From: Brachypterus glaber | Taxonomy: Eukaryota > Arthropoda > Insecta > Coleoptera > Kateretidae | Reading direction: 5' to 3' | NCBI GenBank assembly: GCA_958510825.1 | Contig: OY294048.1 | Span: forward strand, 30,841,026-30,905,025 | DNA: 64,000 bases | Shown here: in pieces, positions 21,627-32,784 of the stretch | Layout of the letters: the number at the start of each line of letters is the position of its first letter | Numbering within the stretch: position 1 is the stretch's first letter | The notes under the pieces: generated by a model | What the model saw: the letters and a program-made list of their open reading frames with translations, nothing else | Told to the model about the DNA's origin: nothing | The model's database searches: none | Translations under genes and position numbers: made by a program

Positions 21627-21753
21627 ACTATATTGGTTCGAAAGTCAATTAAAGCAGGTGGTTGCCTCTACTACTAGCCCACACAAGTTCTGGACTTAGG
21701 GGATGCTTAATTAAGTAGAATAGTACGAGGTTAAAAAAAAAAAATAAACATAT
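21627..21753 (+). mobile_element. SINE copy 2, 3' half and A-tail
   Basis: It continues the split SINE: TTCGAAAGTCAATTAAAGC, GTGGTTGCCTCTACTACTAG, GACTTAGGGGATGCTTAATT, then GAGGTTAAAA with a longer A-run than copy 1. It matches copy 1 at 17411-17520. Confidence 0.9.
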
Positions 21754-22929
21754 ACCAGAGGACGCTTTGAAGCATACATGCATGCCTAAAAGCGTTCTCT
21801 GACTGCAGTCAAAAAACTTTTTATAAACTAGGTTTTGCGGTAGCTGAAACTAAAACCGTTATTAAAAATTCAATTTGGTGGGAATATTTTTTGTACTCTA
21901 ATGAAATTTAATAAAAATGGCGTTTAGGAGTCTTCGAAGTTGCTGAAACCGAATCCAGTATTAAAAATTTAAAATAGCTGATGCACAATTTAGTTTAAAT
22001 TTTACAACAATGAAAAAATCGATTCGCCTTTTTTAATTCGTCATTTTTAATATTGACTCACATACATAAAGATTCCCAAAAAAAATGCATTTATAGCAAA
22101 TTTTCATTTAAAGAAATCACCCTCATCGTGGATTTTTTTATGATTTTTCAATATGATATTTAAAGTTATCATTGTCGAAAACCGTACGCAAAAATTCAGA
22201 TTTTTGTCACATTTTCTATTTCTGGACCCCTACGCCACAATCTCTTGTTTAACTTTTCCAAAAAAAAATTTTGATGTGATAAGAAATAATCATGGAAGAA
22301 AAAGTTATTAGAGTACAAGAAAAAGTACCAAACAAGTATAAACTTTCAAATTTGATGCCTGTGTCATCAGTTAAAAAAAGAAAATTATTTTTTTTCGTTT
22401 CAGTGAGCCTTATTAGATAAGGAGTAACCTAGATAAGTTATCTAGGATAGCATACACTGATAAAAAATACACAGTCGACCGTGTAGACCTGAATTGACGC
22501 GGAAACTTGTAAAGGTGCGTAAAATTGACAAAAACCGTCTTTGTAAAAATATCAGTGTAGATAAGTATGCTTTTGACGAGACTTTTATACAGCATTTAAT
22601 AACATTCTGTATTTTTAGATGCCAGAAAATATTGAAGTAATTTCAGACAAAACTTTATCATCGGCAAAATCTTTCTATGTTGTCTTTACTGTGATTGTGG
22701 GGAAAATAACGAAATTGCGTCTAAACTATCATCATTCTTCTTTAATAAAGAGAAAGTGTTTTATATACTCATATATCTTATGTTTTGTAAAAATACTTTT
22801 TATGCTTTAAGAAATAGAAAAGGTAATAAAAATTATTATAATATATTTCAAAAGCGTTTATTCAGCATTCATATTTTTAGCAGTCCTAGCCATTATATTA
22901 TACTAATATGTATTAGTATATTATAAACA
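21754..22929. other. No gene seen
   Basis: AT-rich DNA. Frames of about 60 codons at 22413-22595 and 22619-22810 show no motif. Confidence 0.4.
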
Positions 22930-23220
22930 TTAATCGGAATAAATTCAGTTATGACTCATCAACGTTGAAAATAAACACAGAAACATAGGCTTACGGAATA
23001 ATTTTGCCGAATTACTAAGGAAATTTTTATAAAGGTCACTAAATCGAAACATTTGATGACTAATTTGTTACACACAACAATATTGAATATACATATTAAC
23101 TATAAATATGTAAATATATCGGTGTTTTTCGAAGAAAATAAAAATGTAAATATTTAAAACCTCGCGTCAACGATAGAATGGACTTTGCGAGCATTGGAAA
23201 TTCGCCGATGACTGATTATA
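22930..23220. repeat. Dispersed ~250-bp repeat, copy 2
   Basis: Same orientation as 12178-12425. It adds about 30 bases containing GCGTCAACGATAGAATGG just before GGAAATTCGCCGATGACTG. The ends of the surrounding element differ from those at 11964-12572. Confidence 0.85.
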
Positions 23221-23504
23221 AAACGAGATCGCCAAACTAGTTTTAATTGTATAATTGTGAATATTTTTACGAGGCGAAAGTTGTGTACTTTATTTTATCT
23301 ACGACCACAGCCCAAATATAATATAATAATATTCAAAAAAAATAAAAATAGAATATTATTCAATGACAATATAATAATTGCTATTAATCAATGAGGGTGA
23401 ATTTTGGGACACGAGCCGAAAGGCGAATGCTATACTTTATCAACGGTCGTTTTAAATTTTAAACGATTTATTTTTACAGACCATTAATAGGCCTATTAAT
23501 CATC

Positions 23505-23720
23505 TCCGTGGATAATAGTTATTTATGGTACTAGTGGGTAAAGTAAGATAATTTTCGAGAGGGCAATATCGGTTTACCCATGAGTGCCATACAAGGTTTT
23601 ATCCAATAAATAGCTTAGGAATTCATATTCGAATTAAAAATTTTAATGACATTTACAAGAAAATAATTTGACAAGTGACAGTTAAGTGGGTAAAATAAGT
23701 ATCCACTCAATAAAGTAAAA
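23505..23720. repeat. Dispersed repeat with GTGGGTAAAG, copy 1
   Basis: TTATTTATGGTACTAGTGGG, then TAAAGTAAGATAATTTTCGA, then GGGCAATATCGGTTTACCCA recurs at 41445-41670. This copy lacks the left arm of a hairpin present in the other copy. Confidence 0.85.
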
Positions 23721-25207
23721 CCCACGCGGGGGTTATTATTGAGTTTATCTATTTAAAATAAAGCTGGTAATTGTCTTATTATCTGGATTATATTGGATAA
23801 AATATATTAAAAACTTATTTGTCAGTTTGGCATTTTGCATATTTGTATTATTTAATCATCCTTTGACAGCAGTTGTGTAAAATTAGCTGTTACTGAGATC
23901 ATAACAATATTTATTAAGCTCGCCACGATATTATACATTGTTTTAAATCTTCAAGTAACCCATACAAGGTAGTTTGGAAACAACATTTAGTGCGACTTCA
24001 AAACAACCTATTTTTTTTTCAAAACTTAATTATTTATAGAATTGCGATCTTGAAAAAAAAATCAAAAAATCTATCGATGCGCTTTTGGGATAAAGCGAAT
24101 TTCATTTATTTTGACAAAAAATATGAGATTCAAAAATTATTTATTAAATAGGTATTAGATTTAACGTCAAAAACACAGTGTGGTTTTGGAGGTAATTTAC
24201 GAACTCGAATCGACACTATTTTTTTTATAATCTTGTTATTTATGACATACTAAGGATTTAAGACCAAAAATTAAAAAATCTTAAGGTTTTTTTTTCTTAA
24301 TTGCCCATTTATTAAAAAACTATATGAAACGTTGCAAGCACCCTGTCAAAACATCGGCACTATTTTACACTTGAGCCATCTAGTTTGCAAATTTCAAACT
24401 AGGTATTTTGCTTGATTTTAAATTCTGTATCTTTAAAACATTATATTCTAGCAAAAAACTGTATATAACATTTTTTATAGGGCTTAAAAAGAGCTTTTAT
24501 TTAAAATATAATTTTTTGAAATCGGGTTATAAATGTGTAAGATATGCTAAAAAAAACTTTTACTGCTTTAAACGCCAATAACTCGAAAACAATGCGTTTT
24601 AGGAAAACGTTGTTTATAACATTTTTTGACCAATTAAGAATGATCTTTTATATAAGTGCTAAATTAACCAAATGCAATAATAATTGCCTTAATTATAAAC
24701 AAAAAACGCTAAAAATAGGAGTTTTACCCTCGACTCTGAATGATCTAAAACGTCGAGAAATGTGAAAAAAACGTGGTCAAAGATTTGGACTTTTCGGCGA
24801 AGATTTCAATACATCGGCACTCTTAGTAGCAAGTGACAATGTAAAACATGCTCTATTTAATTATGCCCTTACAACTCAAAATTGTATTATTATATTATTA
24901 TTTTTTGTTCTTAAAAATAAATACTACCCAATTCTTTATAAAAAAGGTATTTACCAGTTTTTTAATATCTTTTACTGTTTTTACACAATACGTGATTAAA
25001 TTTGGAATTTAACCTAAAAAAAGCATTAAATTATTTTTCATTTTATAATTTTTTTTTTTTTTTTAACACACCAAGCATAATAGTTTTAGATTTTTATTAT
25101 GAATTTCTTTATAACTGATCTGATTTACCAATAAAACACAATTTTGATAATTTTCACTTGTCATCTGCTCAATTTAGTACTTAAAAAACACATAAATCAC
25201 TGTGTAT
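23721..25207. other. No gene seen
   Basis: AT-rich DNA. The words CATCGGCACT near 24351 and 24811 hint at a decayed repeat. The 73-codon frame at 24544-24765 has no motif. Confidence 0.4.
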
Positions 25208-25265
25208 ACAGGGTTATTCAGAAATAAGTTCGAGAAATTTAAGAGGTGATTCTACGTTAAAAAAT
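25208..25265 (+). mobile_element. Solitary end related to family B
   Basis: TACAGGGTTATTCAGAAATA is followed by GAGAAATTTAAGAGGTGATT and CTACG. This resembles the first ~60 bases of the 1173-bp family B (CAGGGTGTATTTG, then GGTGATTCTACAT). No matching right end was found nearby. Confidence 0.4.
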
Positions 25266-25573
25266 GTGCTAAGCCTCACATATTTTGTCTGTCTAGGCAC
25301 GCCTCTGGATAAATTCCAAAACATAAATTAACATAAACTTATTGCCCTTATTAATACTAGTGTACACACGTCCCCCCAAATGGAAATAGGTTTTAAAAAA
25401 TAGCAAACTTAGGTGTTGATAAATCATGTGAGAAAACGATCTGTACAATTCAAAACCTCTGAGAACGAAATCCTAATTAGCGCCAGTTCCTAAATTGTGG
25501 TAAAAGTTCTTCCACAGACTGCATGCTAAACAACAGTTACAAACTGCAAATCGTTTTGCACAATTTTTATAGT

Positions 25574-26289
25574 GTTTTTGTTGCTGATTTCGATTTTGTT
25601 TAGATCAAATCTCTATATATTTCCATTTTTAAGAAAAACCTTTCCAAAATTTTATAAAAATTAAAATTTGTAATTTTTGGAGGCTCATATTTAAATTATT
25701 ATAGCAGCTACAAAAGATTTTTCTAGTTTAAATATAAGTTTCATCTATGCTCTATAAAATAATTACAAAAAATATCTGAAAATCATTTTAAAAGTTCAGT
25801 TAATGAATAGCTTTTAATGCATCTGCAATGATGTTTAAAAGAAGATAAATTTATCTTTGTAAAGCAGTTTTTATATTATAAATTAAACCTGAAAATATTT
25901 AAGCCTACGTGTTTTTCAATTTTGCTAAATATAACAAATACCTAAATATAGGTCCGAGAATGACTCTAAACTAAATAAATAAATAAATAAAAATAAACAA
26001 ATAAAATAGTCTTAAACAGTAAGACTGAATCGTCATTGCATATGTCTTAAAAACTAGTGTTCAGTTGTACACCGGAAATGAAATCCAGATACTTTTCTAT
26101 ACAGTTTTATAGAGCAAATATGTAACTTGAATTCAAGCTATAAAAAACCTTTGTACGTGCTTCAATAATTTATTTATTGTTCACCTAAAATGAAATTTTT
26201 TATTTTTTTTTCGAATTTTCGGCAGGGTATTACTGAAAAACAGAAATACAGATTTGATCTAAACAGAATCGAAATCAGCAATAAAAATC
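25574..26289. mobile_element. Foldback element (~0.7 kb)
   Basis: TTGCTGATTTCGATTTTGTT, then TAGATCAAATCT near 25581-25612 is mirrored at 26251-26284 (GATTTGATCTAAACAGAATC, then GAAATCAGCA). The interior is AT-rich with an (AAAT)n run at 25972-26004. Non-coding. Confidence 0.65.
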
Positions 26290-27299
26290 TGTTGCATTTT
26301 ATTCAGCTAATTGGGAGTTAAGATTTGTACAAAAATTGCAAGAAAATATTAAATATTTTCCGAATACTTACATTTTTTGTTCATACTTATTCCTTATTAA
26401 TTCAAACTTGCTCGAAAAAGGGTATTTTTCAAATCGGTCAATCGGAACGGCAAGTTTTTTTTATGTAGCAAAAACACAGGGTTGACGAGTTGGGAAAATC
26501 CACTAGTTGGGAAAATTGATTGGTAGAGTTGGAAAATTTTTAGAGGCAAGACCTTTTTCATTTTTCTGTCAGTAACTTTAGAAGTTGGGAAAATTGGGGT
26601 GGTACAGTTGGGAAGTTAGCAGTGGCGAGGACTTTTTTATCCTCAAAAATTTCGGCCAGGGGAAAAGCATTTTTTAGAGGTGAGAACCCTTTTTAAGTTA
26701 TCAAAATTTTATTCGTCCTGTTTTTGTTGCCAGGGGTAAAGGTTTTCTTTAGTTCTTTAAGGACCCTTCTTTTTAAAAAGGTTGGGAAATTCACCCCTGC
26801 AAAAATGGGTACATTTTTTTTTGTAGTAAATATCAAAAAAGTAACAGCCAAAATAGTTTTTGTAACACCTTCTTAGTTGTTTATGTTAATAGTGGGTTGA
26901 GTAGGATTGTGCCTATGAGAAAATTTTAGAGAGGACATTACCCATAGGTGCAATAAATTGTTTTGTTCAAAACCGATTTTAAAAGTTTTTTTTTTCTTTA
27001 TTTGAAACCCTAATTCTGTGTTAATTTTTGGTTCAAACATAATCACGTAATTAAGTAATTACGTAAGTAAGCTGCTTTAAAGTTTTATTTGAAAAAATTG
27101 CAAGTCGACATAATTGCAGTTTTCAAGAAAATTGGGCGTGAGTCAAAGTTAGTTACGCTGATATAAATTCTAACCGTATTTAAGTATTTTTTTATAATAA
27201 TTATAAACAAACAAGCCGTAAAGATATATAATACTACGCATTCCATTATATATTATTTACAGTAAACGGTAGGTATATTGCATTTTCCCAAATAAAAAA
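26290..27299. other. Non-coding with GTTGGGAAAAT repeats
   Basis: GAGTTGGGAAAATCC, AGTTGGGAAAATTG and similar words recur irregularly between 26480 and 26800 with lower-copy CAGGGGTAAAG/CAGGGGAAAAG words. It is a degenerate tandem repeat with no coding content. Confidence 0.5.
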
Positions 27300-27610
27300 T
27301 TGCCCTTTTGCCCCCTTTGCATCACCCCAATCAATTTTTTATACAAACTTATTTTAATAGGACTTATGGTTTAGGCTCTAATGCCTTAGTCATTTACAGT
27401 TTATGACCTTTTGCCCCCTTTATACCACCCAATCAGTTTTTCTTTTTATCAATATCATTTTTTATCTAGTTCTAAACATTTTTTAAAAAAACTTCTTTTT
27501 AATAGGACCTATGGTTAAGGCTCTGTCTGTCTTGGTCAAATGTAATTTTATGCCTTTTTGCCCTCTTTACAGACCCAAATCAGTTTTTGTTTTTATTAAA
27601 TAATTGTTTA
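27300..27610. repeat. Degenerate ~110-150-bp tandem repeat, three units
   Basis: CTTTTGCCCCCTTTG near 27304, CTTTTGCCCCCTTTA near 27408 and TTTTTGCCCTCTTTA near 27554 each precede ACC(C)CAATCAG/CAGTTTTT. The first two are followed by AATAGGAC(T/C)TATGG and a GGCTCT box. The units differ in length and sequence, so the array is old. Confidence 0.65.
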
Positions 27611-28328
27611 TTCCAAAATCAAAAATTTTAAGTTTTTTTTAATTGTTTCTTGTTGCCAAAAACGAAAAAGATTTGAAAATGAAATTTTTAAAATTATTGT
27701 TTTTTATTTTTAAAAAAGTGAACCCCCTATAACTTTTTTGTTTTTGAGGGGATTTCTTTCAAAATTGTTAGAATTGATCCTTGTAATAGAAGTAATTTTT
27801 CCTGAAAAAGTAACGTTAATCGGAATGTTCTTTCGCCTTTTTTCGATTTTTTTTTAAGTTTAACCCCCATAACTTTTTTGTTTTTGGTGGGTTACTTCAA
27901 AAACAATAGGGATCTTCCCCTCATAGAACTTAATTTTTTTAATTTTTTCATAAAACACATTTGTATCCAAGAATTTTTTCTTTAGGGCGTTTTTTCGAGA
28001 TTTTGGGAAATTCGAAACTACCGTATAATATTATTCTAGCCCAGGCGCTGTGTATAATATAATAATCATGAATAAAAAAACAAATATTAAACATTTATAA
28101 ATATTTTAGTTATTAAATAATATTTATTTCAAATAAAATATTAAAATTTCCATTTTTTAATTTAGAATTTGTGATCTTAGCCACAACAACTTATATACTG
28201 TTTACTCAATATCAATTGGCACCTGGATGGAAGATCGTCTATAGTTTACAAACAAAATTTTACCTCTTCTCTTCCCCTTGCCTCAGCTCACAGGTGCCAG
28301 TTAGTATTACGACTACTATATTTATATA
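27611..28328. other. No gene seen
   Basis: AT-rich DNA with two copies of CATAACTTTTTTGTTTTTG-like sequence near 27730 and 27868. This is probably decayed transposon interior. Confidence 0.45.
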
Positions 28329-29052
28329 CAGTGCAGTCCAAAAGTCACCCCCCCCCTTTTAACTTTTGAACGAGTGGAGATATCGATTTCAAATTTAGAA
28401 CTCTTAAATAAGACTACTTAAACTATCTTTTAGCATATATTTGATAATTTCAGCTCTTAAATGTGGGCATGGGGGCATGGGGGGACATTTTTTTAAATTG
28501 AAAGGGGGATCGTTTGATACATCATTTTAAAGCTTAAAAAACTCTCTATTTAAACTAACATTTTTAAATTCTTTAAAAATGTTTTTTAAGGTTTTGATTT
28601 TTCAATTTTTTGTACTAAAACATTCGATTTTTTAAGGTTTTTTTTATAAATTTTTATTTATGTCAACTAAAATTAGTTTAAAAGTATAATTAACATTTTT
28701 TTATGATGAAATTAGGCATTTTTAAAAAATTATTTGTTTTTTTTTTTAGAGGAATTTTGACATTGATACCCATTTTCAACCCCATTTTAAACCCAAATTT
28801 TTTTTTAATTTAAAAATATGGAGTTAAATGGGGAATTTTATAAGCTTTAAAATGATGTATTACACGACCCCCCTTTCTATTAACAAAAAAATGTGCCCCC
28901 ATGCCCCCCTGCCCACATTTTAAGAGCTAAAAGTATTAAACATATATTATAAAAGATAGTTTAAGTTGTCTTATTTAAAAGTTCCAAATTTGAAGTCGAT
29001 ATCTCAACTGGTTCAAAAGTTAAGAGGGGGGGGTGACTTTTGTACCGTTCTG
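28329..29052. mobile_element. 724-bp foldback TA element, family C copy 1
   Basis: It is flanked by TA (28327-28328 and 29053-29054). The left end CAGTGCAGTCCAAAAGTCAC, followed by a C run, is mirrored by a G run and GTGACTTTTGTACCGTTCTG. Long arms contain GATATCGATTTCAAATT mirrored by AAATTTGAAGTCGATATC, and GGGCATGGGGGCATGG mirrored by CCCCCATGCCCCC. There is no transposase. A second, interrupted copy lies around 32310-34380. Confidence 0.8.
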
Positions 29053-29298
29053 TATATTTTTAGCTTGGTATTGTCTTGGCAAGATTCTTTGAAACTCATA
29101 TTTTTTAAGAAATGTAACGTTAGTTAATGTATGTAAGTAGAAGAAAAAAACGGATATTTAGTTCTAAATTATAAAATTTATAGCAGATGAAAGATTAATG
29201 GTTTTTACTTTTACAAATACAAATACTTTTACAAATTGTAAAATAAAAGTCTCACATGGATTATTTTATAAATTTCTTTATTTAAAATGAAGTTAGTA
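29053..29298. other. No gene seen
   Basis: Short AT-rich spacer. Confidence 0.4.
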
Positions 29299-29603
29299 AT
29301 TGAAGCGGAAAGTGGATAAAGGTGTAACATTTTTTAAACGATTGAAATTATCAATGAATTTTCCACGATTATAATTATTTGATAGAAATTTCAGCATTTT
29401 AAAAAATAGTAAGGACAGAAATTTTTTATTTTAAATAAAATTATAAAAATATTAATTTATTATTCCATCAATCTATTTTCGGCCAGCAGCCCGAAACTGT
29501 CAGTCTACTAATATCACTCAGTACGATGATTATAAAATAGATTGATGGAATAATATTTTAAAAAATGTTACGTAACACCTTTATCCACTTGCTGCTTTAA
29601 TTG
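29299..29603. mobile_element. ~300-bp foldback MITE
   Basis: AAGTGGATAAAGGTGTAACA with a T-run at 29310 is mirrored by TGTTACGTAACACCTTTATC and CACTT near 29570-29590. An inner hairpin pairs TATTCCATCAATCTATTTT with AAAATAGATTGATGGAATA. Non-coding. Confidence 0.75.
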
Positions 29604-29814
29604 TCTTATTACATATAGGTACTGGACAAAAACATTAATATTCAGATCAACAAAAAACACCCCTAAAAAATATAATTTGCGGTTGAACGCATTTATCTAG
29701 CTACCGGAATTTAATAAAAATATCTCTTTAACGTTCAAAGGATAAACAGACATTTGTAATCCAGACGGGTTTCCGGAAATAAAGACACCGGAGCTGTGGA
29801 GTAACACTATCCAA

Positions 29815-30020
29815 ATAGTCTAAGAGCTGGTGACCATTTTCATTTCATTATATTCTCCCGGCTGTATTTTATATATGATTTAAAGTACATTTAAAATAAG
29901 CTATTGTCCAGTCGCCAGGTTCTGGTTCCCGTTTCTTTGGGTGCTAGAAGCCCGATCACATTTATTACATTCAGATTAGGCTATTTTGACAGTTATAAAC
30001 AATTATTATGCAGGCCAAGT
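29815..30020. mobile_element. Foldback family A, truncated copy 3
   Basis: AATAGTCTAAGAGCTGGTGA, then CCATTTTCATTTCATTATAT and CTCCCGGCTGTATTTTATA match the left arm of the elements at 4236 and 59917. Only about 200 bases remain before the similarity is lost. Confidence 0.75.
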
Positions 30021-31049
30021 GGTAAAAAGTTAATTTGATCTGTGCCAATTAAAAAAAAAATATTTAATCAAAAATATTAACCATAAATATTGAATTAATT
30101 TTTATTTCTTTAAAAATTTCAACATGACATATCGCCCTGTAAATTTCGAAACACTGAATCTGCTAAAAATAAATATTTTTGGTGATATGATGCGTAGAAT
30201 TTTTCATATTGTAAAATTTTATTTTAATATACACAGTCTCTAAGCACTGATTTTTAAAAGCATGCGTGAATAACCTTGGATATTCTATTTTTAAATTTCG
30301 ACCCTCTTTTAAGTAATATCCTTGACTCTAACTTGTCCTATGTTGCTAGGGAAAAAATTCAAATGTTCTCGCGAGAACCCCACCTAAAATCACATAAGCG
30401 TGTGTGACCTAAATATGCCTCATTTTAATTTATGGGTTTTTAAAGAGAATAAAAGGAGTGAACTTCTTAAATCTTGATCAGTCTTGAATAGTTTTTTGTC
30501 TTCTTAATTAAAAAATGTCTAGTAGTGTCAATAGGAAAAATGTAAGTGCAGTGTGCCTATACAGGAGGATTTTTATCCACATGTTAAGAATAATTTAAAG
30601 AATTATTCTTTGATTAAAAATTCTTTTTGTTTGAACTTTGAAAATTTTTGGGACTTTTATTGACCATTTTGGACACTTAAATATTTTTCGTACTTTAAAA
30701 TATTTTTGAATTTTATTCGGTTCGATTTTTTAACTACACTGTTAGAAATTTTGGAGATAATAAACTTTGAAAAATATTGTGGGGAAATATTTATAGACTT
30801 ATACTATCCCGTTTTAATATTTACACTGAGAGAAATGTGCACAATAAATTGGGCTTTGAAAATTATGGTGAAAAGTTGGAAATTCAAACATAGAATGTTT
30901 TAATTTAGAAGTATTTAACTAATATATAATGGAAATTAGAATTTAAGGGCTTTGCTTTGCTTTAAGTAAGAATTGATCTTTCATGTTCTTGAAGAATTCA
31001 CATATATTTAATATATTACTCTTAAGTTAAGAAGCAATCGTTTTACTGT

Positions 31050-31165
31050 TTCCAAAGCACCATCTTACTAGGAGTTAAGCTCCCGAATAAAGTGATACGT
31101 GGTTAAGTATATTCTCCGCTCGGGTATACTTTAAATACTATAGAAGATTGGATGGCCAACCTAAC
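31050..31165 (+). other. Possible 5S-rRNA-like segment (weak)
   Basis: The order GGAGTTAAGC, GTGGTTAAGTA, TTGGATGGCCAACC loosely follows the internal promoter region of 5S rRNA (GAAGTTAAGC, GGTTAGTA, GGATGGGTGACC), but with ~40 extra bases in the middle. This could be a degraded 5S-derived SINE or chance. It is reported at low confidence. Confidence 0.15.
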
Positions 31166-31287
31166 TGAATAAGTTATAATAAAAGTTATAATTAACCGCT
31201 CGGCTATAACCAGGTTATATACCACTTCACAACATTAGTGATAGAATTTTCCACATCACATCATCGGTACCTTGCACTAATTACCCC

Positions 31288-31406
31288 TGTACATGATGAC
31301 TACTAACATATACAAACTCTAATTAACTAGTCCGCTTAGTTTATAAGTTACGCTATATTCAAGTAATAAATTGGAGTTTCTATAAGTTACCAGTCATCAT
31401 GTACAG
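31288..31406. repeat. Hairpin (~120 bp)
   Basis: CTGTACATGATGACTACTAA at 31288 is mirrored by TTACCAGTCATCATGTACAG, ending at 31406. Inner arms pair AAACTCTAATT with AATTGGAGTTT. Confidence 0.75.
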
Positions 31407-31798
31407 AGTTGATAAATATAAAAAACCGAAAATCATTTTTTTGCAGATGCGATGTTTCGAAATTTACAGGGCGATATAGTCATCCACACGGTAGAAAAGC
31501 TCTGACGCAAAGAGGGTGTATCACCGAACGGACAGCGCGCTCTCTTCTTTGCATCATAAGCCTGCGTGCGTGCAAGTGAGACGAACTCACATTCCTCACA
31601 TATTTTTCGCCACACATCCGTGAGTCGAACTGTATGTCATGTTAAATGCTTAAATTGGCTGTACCTCGCACTTTTTAACCAACATTTAGCTTTATTTCGG
31701 TAATTCAATTTGCAGCACTGCAACTAACTAAATACTTATTTAGTTTATTTTATTTAGCTGTTGTCAACACTTCACATCCACCATGAAACCTCCGAGAA

Positions 31799-32115
31799 AC
31801 TTTAAAAAATCTTTTCCGCTATATTGGATCCGCCATTTTGAATTTTGGAACCATATTCGTAATCAGCGATGCCAAAAACCCCTGGATACCCAGTTTCAAG
31901 CAAATTCTAGCAACTTTAAAAATCTAATCCGCTATATAGGATCGGCCATTTTGAATTTTGGAAAACTGGCACCAGATTAGTAATCAGCGACTCCATAACC
32001 CCCGAGTAACTTTAAAAAATCTAATCCGCTATTCTGGATCCGCCGTTTTGAACTCTAACTTTTAAAGTCTGACCTCGGATTCAGATTCAGGGACCCAAAA
32101 TACGTCTGGTCTGCC
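31799..32115. repeat. Three-unit ~100-bp tandem repeat with GGATCCGCCATTTTGAA
   Basis: ACTTTAAAAA(A)TCT starts at 31799, 31913 and 32009. Each is followed by CCGCTAT, a GGATC(C/G)G(C)C box and TTTTGAA. The first two also carry TTTTGGAA and AATCAGCGA. It happens to stay open for 65 codons (31783-31980), which reflects unit lengths and not a gene. It is probably transposon-internal subrepeats. Confidence 0.75.
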
Positions 32116-32309
32116 GCACTCAAGATTTTTTTTTGTGTGCTGGTTTTATTGGTCCAAATAGGTTATTTTTACTAAAAAAAAAATGGAGAAAAAATATCAG
32201 GTTTTAGCTTGTTTTTGTTTATAAACGAGATTATTAGTCAAATCTAAACATTTTATTCTCTAGAAATAAAAACCATAATTTTAATCTTTAAATAAATTAA
32301 ATTAATTTT

Positions 32310-32784
32310 TTTTAATGGAAAGGGGAGTCTTGTAATATATCATTTTAAAGCAAATAAAATTTTCTATTGGACTGTATATATTTTAATTTTTTAAACAATT
32401 TTTTTAAGGTTTTGATTCTTTCATTTTTGTGCTAAAAAAATGCGATTTTTTAGGTTTTTTGTAGATTTTTATTTATGTCAATTAAAGCTAGTTTAACAGT
32501 ATAATTTAAGTGTTTTCATCATGAAATTAATAACTTTTAAAAAATGGTTTGATTTTTTTAGAGTAGTTTTGACAAAAATACCCATCTTTAACCCTATTTT
32601 AAATGTGTGAAAATCCAAAAAAATATGTTTAAAAAAATTAAAAACTATATAGTTAAATGGAGAATTTAATAATCTTTAAAATAATGTATCACACGACCCC
32701 CTTTCCATTAAAAAAATGCCTTCTCTGCCCCCCTGCCAACATTTTAAGAGCTGAAAGTATCAAATATACGCTAAAAGATAATTT
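32310..32784. mobile_element. Family C copy 2, left portion
   Basis: AATGGAAAGGGGAGTCTTGT, AATATATCATTTTAAAGC, and later ACACGACCCCCTTTCCATTA, TTTTAAGAGCTGAAAGTATC and AAAAGATAATTT match the element at 28329-29052. The similarity is cut at 32784 by a nested palindrome and resumes at 34289 with ATTTGTTGCCTTATTTT. The outer boundaries are uncertain. Confidence 0.65.

Larger units (their letters stand above)
30126..31478. mobile_element. Probable foldback element spanning 1.35 kb
   Basis: ATATCGCCCTGTAAATTTCG, then AAACACTGAATCTGC at 30129-30163 is mirrored by GCAGATGCGATGTTTCGAAA, then TTTACAGGGCGATAT at 31443-31477. The interior is non-coding apart from short frames without motifs and holds a smaller hairpin at 31288-31406. 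Two unrelated copies of one short repeat facing each other is the alternative. Confidence 0.5.

Noticed and set aside
31443..31620. 60-codon minus-strand frame with several cysteines
   Set aside because: It lies at the end of a foldback element and shows no zinc-finger spacing.
31783..31980. 65-codon frame with repeated FEFW/ILNFG
   Set aside because: It is produced by the ~100-bp tandem repeat units happening to stay in frame.
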